From an uncultured Collinsella sp. (GTDB lineage: Bacteria; Actinomycetota; Coriobacteriia; Coriobacteriales; Coriobacteriaceae), in the NCBI GenBank assembly GCA_900552295.1, contig URZB01000099.1, forward strand, positions 1-6,128: a stretch of 6,128 nt of DNA, in the 5' to 3' direction. This document shows, in pieces, positions 1 through 6,128 of the stretch. The position numbers and the translations under genes were made by a program. The number at the start of each line of letters is the position of its first letter. Within the stretch, counting starts at the first letter, position 1. Under the pieces are notes generated by a model. That model was given only the letters and a program-made list of their open reading frames with translations. It had not been told where the DNA came from and did no database searches.

Positions 1-167
1 TCCCACCACTCGATGGCGGCAAGCTGGTCATCGAGATCATTCAAAAGATTGCTGGCCGCGAGCTTCCGCTCAAGGTCCAGACGATTGTGAGCTATGTGGG
101 CATCGCGCTCTTTGCGCTGCTGTTTGTCTATATGCTTCGTTCCGACGTCCTTCGATTTATCCTGTAG
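1..167 (+). CDS. rseP: C-terminal end of an RseP-like site-2 protease (M50 family), 5' truncated by the window
   Basis: Reading from base 3, 54 codons run to a TAG at 165-167. The fragment begins PPLDGGKL, the LDG motif of site-2 proteases, whose Asp (visible residue 4) is a zinc ligand in the family. A short amphipathic stretch follows (EIIQKIAGRELP), then a hydrophobic segment at about residues 28-44 (VSYVGIALFALLFVYML), and the protein ends RSDVLRFIL. This matches the last transmembrane part of RseP/RasP proteins, which cleave membrane-embedded substrates such as anti-sigma factors and signal-peptide remnants. The following gene, ispG, fits the common dxr-rseP-ispG order, so dxr may lie just upstream, outside the window. 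Only the last tenth or so of the protein is visible, so its protease HExxH site cannot be checked. Confidence 0.85.
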   Translation, partial: PPLDGGKLVIEIIQKIAGRELPLKVQTIVSYVGIALFALLFVYMLRSDVLRFIL

Positions 168-172
168 GGGAG
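166..172 (+). promoter_or_regulatory. Shine-Dalgarno that fixes the ispG start at TTG 181
   Basis: AGGGGAG ends 8 nt before TTG 181 and overlaps the rseP stop codon (165-167). No other in-frame start has such a site. GTG 172 lies inside the motif itself, and ATG 94 lies inside rseP with no purine-rich site in front of it. The overlap suggests that ribosomes finishing rseP help initiate on ispG. Confidence 0.75.
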
Positions 173-180
173 TGTTTGGA

Positions 181-1263
181 TTGTCTTTATCCCATCCTTT
201 GCCTCGCGAGTTGACGCGCCCCGTGCATGTGGGCGGTGTGCAGATCGGTGGCGGCGCGCCGGTGGTGGTCCAATCCATGACCTGCACCGATACCGCTGAC
301 GCCCAGGCAACGCTTGCGCAAGTGTGCGCGTTGGCGCAGGCTGGCTGCGATATCGTGCGTGTGGGCGTGCCCACCGAGGCCGCGCTTGAGGGTTTCCGCA
401 CCATCTGTGCCGAGTCCCCGGTGCCGATCGTCGCCGATATCCACTTTAACCATAAGCTGGCCATCGGCGCCGTCGAGGCTGGTGCCGCCAAGCTTCGCAT
501 CAATCCCGGCAATATCGGCGATTGGGCTAAGGTCGATGCCGTGATCGATGCCGCGGGCGCCGCTGGGTGCGCGATTCGTATCGGCGTCAATGCCGGTTCG
601 CTCGAGCAGGATATCGCCGAGCGCGACGACCTCACGCAGCCCGAAAAGCTCGTGATGTCGAGCGAGCGCTTCGTCAAGCACTTTGAGGACCGCGGTTTTA
701 CGAACATTGTGCTTTCGGCCAAGGCCCATAGCGTGCAAACGACGCTTGATACCTATCGAGCCCTGTCGCGTGAGATTCCCCACGTTCCGCTTCACCTGGG
801 CGTAACCGAGGCGGGTACCAAGCTTCAGGGCACCATCAAGAGCTCTGTAGGCTTGGGTATCTTGCTTTCCGAAGGCATTGGCGACACCATGCGTGTGTCG
901 CTCACAGCCGATCCGGTTGAGGAGCCGCCGGTTGCCTGGGGTATTCTGCAGTCGTTGGGCCTGCGTCGCCGTGGCCCCGAGATTGTCTCGTGCCCCACGT
1001 GCGCCCGCTGCCAGGTTAACCTCATTCCCATCGCCGAGGAGGTCACCGAGCGGCTTAAGAACTACTCCGCGCCGCTTTCGATCGCCGTTATGGGATGCGC
1101 GGTCAATGGCCCCGGCGAGGCCTCTGACGCCGACTTGGGCGTTGCTTGCGGACGTGGTCAGGCCTTGCTCTTTTCGCATGGCCAGATCATTGGTAAAGTA
1201 GCTGAGGACCAAATTGTCGACGCGCTTATGGCAGAGGTCGACAAGCTTATTGAGGAGAAATAA
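181..1263 (+). CDS. ispG: 4-hydroxy-3-methylbut-2-enyl diphosphate synthase (IspG/GcpE), TTG start
   Basis: IspG is a cytosolic 4Fe-4S enzyme that reductively converts MEcPP to HMBPP, the penultimate step of the MEP isoprenoid pathway. From TTG 181 the protein has 360 residues, close to the family's usual 350-370. The N-terminal TIM-barrel part shows the family signatures VVVQSMT (about 28-34), IVRVGVP, PIVADIHF and LRINPGNIG. The C-terminal cluster domain has SCPTC (Cys271, Cys274), then GCAVNGPGE with Cys306 and Glu313. These four are the usual cluster ligands, each one residue from the E. coli numbers I recall (270, 273, 305, 312), which supports the TTG start. Reading further upstream to ATG 94 would add a Cys-rich, non-conserved tail that overlaps rseP. 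A further Cys277 makes CxxCxxC. The gene starts 13 nt after rseP and ends directly against proS, so it is very probably in an operon with both. Codon use is less biased than in proS or adhE (it uses some AAA, TTA and GTA), as expected for moderate expression. Confidence 0.95.
   Translation: MSLSHPLPRELTRPVHVGGVQIGGGAPVVVQSMTCTDTADAQATLAQVCALAQAGCDIVRVGVPTEAALEGFRTICAESPVPIVADIHFNHKLAIGAVEAGAAKLRINPGNIGDWAKVDAVIDAAGAAGCAIRIGVNAGSLEQDIAERDDLTQPEKLVMSSERFVKHFEDRGFTNIVLSAKAHSVQTTLDTYRALSREIPHVPLHLGVTEAGTKLQGTIKSSVGLGILLSEGIGDTMRVSLTADPVEEPPVAWGILQSLGLRRRGPEIVSCPTCARCQVNLIPIAEEVTERLKNYSAPLSIAVMGCAVNGPGEASDADLGVACGRGQALLFSHGQIIGKVAEDQIVDALMAEVDKLIEEK
1252..1257 (+). promoter_or_regulatory. Shine-Dalgarno for proS inside the ispG 3' end
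   Basis: GAGGAG lies in the last codons of ispG (encoding EE) and is 6 nt from ATG 1264. The in-frame ATGs at 1276 and 1282 would be 18 and 24 nt away, too far, so 1264 is the supported start. The ispG TAA and proS ATG are directly adjacent, an arrangement that favours translational coupling. Confidence 0.75.
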
Positions 1264-2985
<1,722 letters not shown>

Positions 2986-3015
2986 TCGACGATTTCGCTT
3001 GTAGTTCGATATGTG

Positions 3016-3068
3016 GGACGGCCCCGCATTTCTCCAATCGGGGAGATGCGGGGCCGTCCTATTATCTT
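3016..3068 (+). terminator. Intrinsic terminator of the rseP-ispG-proS transcript
   Basis: A 20-bp stem (3016-3035 with 3040-3059) closes a 4-nt AATC loop. The outer 14 bp are perfect and very GC-rich. The two imperfect inner pairs are U·G wobbles in + strand RNA but A·C mismatches on the - strand. The stem is followed by a T-rich tract, TATTATCTT (3060-3068). It begins 30 nt after the proS stop. Confidence 0.88.
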
Positions 3069-3086
3069 GTAGCATCCTCGATATCT

Positions 3087-3128
3087 AAAAGGAAAACCCC
3101 ACAGCCCATGCGAGCTGCGGGGTTTTCC
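3087..3128 (-). terminator. Intrinsic terminator downstream of the phosphotransferase gene
   Basis: A 15-bp stem (3114-3128 with 3091-3105) has an 8-nt loop. On the - strand it is followed by TTTT (complement of 3087-3090). The single imperfect pair is G·U in - strand RNA but A·C in + strand RNA, so the - strand is the favoured reading. The outer part GGAAAACCCC/GGGGTTTTCC is perfect. It starts about 35 nt after the stop of the gene at 3164-3928 and sits only about 20 nt from the opposing proS terminator. Confidence 0.85.
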
Positions 3129-3163
3129 ATTATGCCTCCGATGCGAAATAAATCGCTCAGATA

Positions 3164-3928
3164 TTACTGATAATCGACGACGTCGATCCAGTTCTTCAGG
3201 AACTCATCGTTCACGTTGCGCTTACGAGCGAGCTCGGAAGCGGCGACGATGCTCGTCCACTGACGCACGACCTGCATGGGCATGTCGGCACGGTCGCAGT
3301 AGAGCTCCAGGTAGGCCTCGGCCTGGTCCTTGCTGTTGAGGGCAAAGAGCAGGTAGGTGGTGGCAACGTCGGCAGCAGGGGAGCCCTGGGTGGCGTGTGC
3401 CCAGTCGCACACATAGAGCTGGCCGTCGTCGCCGACGATGACGTTGGAGGGGTTGAAGTCGCCGTGGCAGACCTTGAACTCCTTGGTCATGCCGTCCAGA
3501 CGCTCCTGAAGGTTGTAGCGCGTGGTGGCATTGAGCTGATCAAGGCTGTCGATCATGCGGGCGAACTTGTCGCGCTGACGGTTGAGCAGCGGGGAGGTGT
3601 AGCCGTGGATCTCGATCTGGAGGTCGACGAACATCTCGAGGTACTCACCAAAGCGCTGGGGCTCGGCAGTCATCTTCTCGGCAAGGGTGGTGCCCGGAAC
3701 CTTCTCGGTCACGAGCGCCCAGCCGTTGGCGTTCTCGAGCTGGGAAACCTCGAGAGCCTTGGGGCTGCGGATGCCGCACTCATTGATGCGGGCAAGATTC
3801 AAAGCCTCGTTGAACACGTCGGAGACAGGCTTGGTCTCGTTAAAGACCTTGACGATCTTGTCGCCCAGGTCGTAAACGACCTTGTTGCCACGGCGGACGA
3901 GCTCGGTCTTGGAATCGGGTAGCAGCAT
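3164..3928 (-). CDS. APH/choline-kinase-fold phosphotransferase of unknown substrate
   Basis: This is a 254-residue cytosolic protein with no signal peptide or membrane segment. The kinase-like fold shows in order: a short N-lobe with GDKIVKVFN, where Lys27 is the likely ATP-binding lysine; a following helix with Glu41 (NEALNLARI); a hinge region VTEKVPG (73-79); the catalytic loop VCHGDFNPSN (153-162), with Asp157 as catalytic base and Asn162 as metal ligand; CDWAHA (174-179), with the metal-binding Asp175; and AADVATTY, with Asp187, as in APH-family proteins. It most resembles the small APH-like family (TIGR02172-type, by recall) whose substrates are unknown. A Gly-rich loop is only weakly recognisable. 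Start ATG 3928 has AAAGGAT 7 nt upstream. It lies 89 nt downstream of adhE on the same strand with no obvious promoter between, so it may be expressed by read-through. Codons are mostly C/G-ending like its neighbours, which argues against recent transfer. Neither aminoglycoside resistance nor a sugar or choline substrate can be assigned from sequence. Confidence 0.85.
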   Translation of the reverse strand: MLLPDSKTELVRRGNKVVYDLGDKIVKVFNETKPVSDVFNEALNLARINECGIRSPKALEVSQLENANGWALVTEKVPGTTLAEKMTAEPQRFGEYLEMFVDLQIEIHGYTSPLLNRQRDKFARMIDSLDQLNATTRYNLQERLDGMTKEFKVCHGDFNPSNVIVGDDGQLYVCDWAHATQGSPAADVATTYLLFALNSKDQAEAYLELYCDRADMPMQVVRQWTSIVAASELARKRNVNDEFLKNWIDVVDYQ

Positions 3929-3934
3929 GGTTGC

Positions 3935-3941
3935 ATCCTTT
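3935..3941 (-). promoter_or_regulatory. Shine-Dalgarno of the phosphotransferase gene
   Basis: On the - strand AAAGGAT precedes ATG 3928, with 7 nt between AGGA and the start codon. This supports the chosen start and independent ribosome loading after the hairpins in the adhE spacer. Confidence 0.7.
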
Positions 3942-3961
3942 CAACGATGCGATAGAAGCGA

Positions 3962-3998
3962 CGGCGGGGGTGTGTGAAACACCCGTGCACCCCCGCCG
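3962..3998 (-). other. GC-rich hairpin between adhE and the phosphotransferase gene
   Basis: An 11-bp perfect inverted repeat (3962-3972 with 3988-3998, CGGCGGGGGTG) encloses a 15-nt loop. A second, shorter pairing, GGGTGT (3968-3973) with ACACCC (3979-3984), shares bases with the long stem, so the two folds exclude each other. On the - strand no T-run follows (TCGCTTC), so it is not a standard intrinsic terminator by itself. It could stabilise the adhE mRNA 3' end, strengthen the preceding termination signal or affect access to the next gene, all of which is inference. Confidence 0.55.
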
Positions 3999-3999
3999 C

Positions 4000-4028
4000 A
4001 AAAAACCGTGCTAAAAACTAGCAGACGG
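4000..4028 (-). terminator. Candidate weak intrinsic terminator overlapping the adhE stop codon
   Basis: On the - strand CCGT, a 2-nt CT bulge, GCTA, a GTTTT loop, TAGC and ACGG form an 8-bp bulged stem, immediately followed by TTTTTT (complement of 4000-4005). The adhE stop TAG (4018-4020) lies at the stem-loop junction, so translating ribosomes would cover the 5' arm. The stem is short and bulged, so only partial termination is likely. Confidence 0.5.
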
Positions 4029-6128
4029 CGTAGTCCTGGGGCTCGCGGCCGTAGTAGGCGTCCAGGTAGAGCTCCTTGATCTCGCTCATGAGCGGGTAGC
4101 GCGGGTTAGCGCCGGTGCACTGGTCGTTGAATGCCTGCTCGGTCATCTCGTCGAGGGTGTCGAGGAAGTACTGCTCGTCAACACCGTAGTCGGCGATGGT
4201 CTTCTTGACACCGATGAAGTCCTTGAGCTCCTCGAGCTTCGTGATGAAGTTCTCGAAGACCTCCTTGTCGTCCTTGCCCTCGATGCCGCAGTACTTGGCC
4301 ATCTCGGCGTAGTTGTGCAGCGCGTTGGGGTAAGGATACTGGGAGAAGGTACCCATCTTGACGGGAGCCTCGGCGGCGTTGTAGCGCATGACGCGGGTCA
4401 GGATGACGGCGTTAGCGATGCCGTGGGGCAGGTGATGGAAAGCGCCGAGCTTGTGAGCCATGGAGTGGTTGAGGCCCAGGAAGGCGTTGGCGAAGGCCAT
4501 ACCGGCCATGCAGGAGGCGTTGTGCATCTCCTCGCGGGCGTGCGGGTCCTTGGCGCCGTTCGTGAAGCTGGAGGGCAGGTTCTCAAAGACGAGCTTGGCA
4601 GCGCGCTCGGAGAGGCCCTTGGTGTAGTCGGAAGCCATGATGGAGACGTAGGACTCGATGGCGTGGGTCATGACGTCGATGCCGGAGGCAGCGGTCAGGC
4701 CGCGCGGGGCGGTCATGCAGTTGTCGGCGTCGACGATAGCCATGTTGGGGAGCAGCGCGTAGTCGGCGAGCGGCCTCTTGATGCCGGTCTCCTTGTCGGT
4801 GATGATGGCGAACGGCGTGCACTCGGAGCCGGTACCCGAGGAGGTCGGGACGGCGACGAAGTAGGCCTTCTTGCCCATCTCGGGGAAGGTGAAGATACGC
4901 TTGCGGATGTCCATGAAGTCCATGGCCATGTCCTCAAACTTGCACTCGGGGTGCTCGTACATCATCCACATGATCTTGCCGGCGTCCATAGCGGAGCCAC
5001 CGCCGACGGCGATGATGACGTCCGGCTCAAAGAGAGCCATCTGCTTGGCGCCGCGACGTGCGCACTGCAGCGACGGATCGGGCTCGACGTCGTAGAAGCA
5101 GTCGTGGGCGATGCCCATCTCGTCGAGCTTGGCCTCGATGGCGCGGGTGTTGCCATTCTTGAAGAGGAACTGGTCGGTAACGATGAAGGCGCGCTTCTTG
5201 CCCATGACGTTGCCCAGCTCGTCGAGGGCGACGGGCGTGGAACCCTTCTTGAAGTAGACCTTCTCGGGAGCGCGGAACCACAGCATGTTCTCACGGCGCT
5301 CGGCCACAGTCTTAACGTTGATCAAGTGCTTCACCCCAACGTTCTCGGAGACGGAGTTGCCGCCCCAGGAGCCGCAGCCCAGGGTCAGAGACGGCTTCAT
5401 GCCAAAGTTGTACAGGTCACCGATGCCACCGTGCGAGGACGGGGTGTTGATGACGATGCGGCAGGCCTTCATGACGTGCTCGAACAGGCTGATCTTTTCG
5501 GCCTGGGCGGGGTGCACGTACAGAGAGGCGGTGTGGCCCGGGCCACCGGCGAGCACCAGGTGCTCGGCCTTGTCGACGGCCTCCTGGAAGTCCTTGGCGT
5601 GGTACATGGCCAGGACTGGGGAGAGCTTCTCGTGGGAGAACTCCTCCTTGGCGGGGTCGGTGGAGGTGACCTCGGCGATCAGGATCTTAGTCTTGGCGGG
5701 AACCTCGATGCCGGCGAGCTCGGCGATCTTGGCGGCAGCCATGCCGGGGATGCGGTGATCGAGGGCGCCGTTCTTGAACATGGCGGCACGCAGGGCCTCC
5801 ATCTCGGCACCCTGCTTGACGAAGTAGCAGCCGCGCTTCTGGAACTCGGCCTTGACCTGGTCGTAGATGGTGTCGATGACGGTCACGGACTGCTCGGAAG
5901 CGCAGATCATGCCGTTGTCGAAGGTCTTGGAGTGGATGATGGAGTTGACTGCGAGCAGAACGTCGGCGGTGTCGTCGATGACGACCGGGGTGTTACCGGC
6001 GCCAACGCCCAGGGCGGGCTTGCCCGAGGAGTAGGCGGCCTTGACCATGCCCGGGCCACCGGTGGCGAGGATGATGTCGACGTCGCGCATGACCATGTTG
6101 GTCCGCTCGATGGAGGGGACATCGACCC
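4018..6128 (-). CDS. adhE: Bifunctional acetaldehyde-CoA/alcohol dehydrogenase (AdhE), N-terminus beyond window
   Basis: AdhE reduces acetyl-CoA to acetaldehyde and then to ethanol with two NADH, regenerating NAD+ in fermentation. In the family the fused protein forms cytosolic filaments called spirosomes. The window shows 702 residues ending at TAG 4018-4020. By comparison with remembered E. coli AdhE, about 170 N-terminal residues lie past base 6128. Met 6096 is internal, because the frame continues upstream as PSIERTN. Counting from Met 6096, the aldehyde dehydrogenase half shows LATGGPGMVKAA (10-21), GVGAGNTP (30-37) and the catalytic Cys65 in GMICASEQS. The linker lies around 250-300. 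The iron-dependent alcohol dehydrogenase half shows GGGSAMD (365-371), TSSGTGSE (418-425) and iron ligands Asp474 and His478 (GIDVMTHAIE), His544 (NHSMAHKLG) and His558 (LPHGIAN), all present with correct spacing. The C-terminus has DQCTGANPRYPL and ends YAVC, lacking the Lys/Ala-rich tail of E. coli AdhE. All catalytic residues in view are intact. Codon bias is extreme, consistent with an abundant enzyme. The promoter and any redox (Rex-type) operator would lie outside the window. Confidence 0.97.
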   Translation of the reverse strand, partial: VDVPSIERTNMVMRDVDIILATGGPGMVKAAYSSGKPALGVGAGNTPVVIDDTADVLLAVNSIIHSKTFDNGMICASEQSVTVIDTIYDQVKAEFQKRGCYFVKQGAEMEALRAAMFKNGALDHRIPGMAAAKIAELAGIEVPAKTKILIAEVTSTDPAKEEFSHEKLSPVLAMYHAKDFQEAVDKAEHLVLAGGPGHTASLYVHPAQAEKISLFEHVMKACRIVINTPSSHGGIGDLYNFGMKPSLTLGCGSWGGNSVSENVGVKHLINVKTVAERRENMLWFRAPEKVYFKKGSTPVALDELGNVMGKKRAFIVTDQFLFKNGNTRAIEAKLDEMGIAHDCFYDVEPDPSLQCARRGAKQMALFEPDVIIAVGGGSAMDAGKIMWMMYEHPECKFEDMAMDFMDIRKRIFTFPEMGKKAYFVAVPTSSGTGSECTPFAIITDKETGIKRPLADYALLPNMAIVDADNCMTAPRGLTAASGIDVMTHAIESYVSIMASDYTKGLSERAAKLVFENLPSSFTNGAKDPHAREEMHNASCMAGMAFANAFLGLNHSMAHKLGAFHHLPHGIANAVILTRVMRYNAAEAPVKMGTFSQYPYPNALHNYAEMAKYCGIEGKDDKEVFENFITKLEELKDFIGVKKTIADYGVDEQYFLDTLDEMTEQAFNDQCTGANPRYPLMSEIKELYLDAYYGREPQDYAVC

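Noticed and set aside
94..180. N-terminal extension of ispG back to ATG 94
   Set aside because: It overlaps the rseP coding end, has no ribosome site, encodes a non-conserved Cys-rich tail and would make the protein longer than the family.
3395..3922. A 175-codon + strand open frame opposite the kinase gene
   Set aside because: It is Leu/Val/Ala-rich, as expected from the complement of GAG/AAG/GAC-rich codons. The kinase catalytic motifs on the - strand are clear.

Overview
This window looks like ordinary chromosome from a high-G+C, anaerobic, fermenting member of the Actinomycetota. A Coriobacteriia/Collinsella-like genome is my best guess. That rests on the C/G-ending codon preference, MEP-pathway isoprenoid synthesis and a fused AdhE. 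It is recall-based inference and no database was searched.

Positions 1-2985 (+ strand) hold a tightly packed gene string. It contains the 3' end of an rseP-like site-2 protease gene, ispG (MEP pathway, 4Fe-4S enzyme) and proS (prolyl-tRNA synthetase). The gaps are 13 nt and 0 nt. ispG most likely starts at a TTG (181) whose Shine-Dalgarno overlaps the rseP stop. proS starts directly after the ispG stop (TAA|ATG). Isoprenoid precursor supply, membrane proteolysis and tRNA charging therefore probably share one transcript.

Positions 2986-3163 separate convergent genes. They hold two hairpin terminators, one for each direction. In each hairpin the imperfect pairs are G·U wobbles only on the strand it should terminate.

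Positions 3164-6128 (- strand) hold adhE, the bifunctional acetaldehyde/alcohol dehydrogenase, cut at its 5' end by the window edge. An 89-nt spacer follows, then a small APH/choline-kinase-fold phosphotransferase of unknown substrate. The spacer carries a bulged hairpin plus a T6 run overlapping the adhE stop, then a GC-rich hairpin with an alternative internal fold. This suggests partial termination or processing between the two genes.

I see no mobile element, CRISPR array, tRNA, rRNA, phage remnant or new gene system. The points worth following are the adhE-kinase spacer, the orphan kinase and start-site details.
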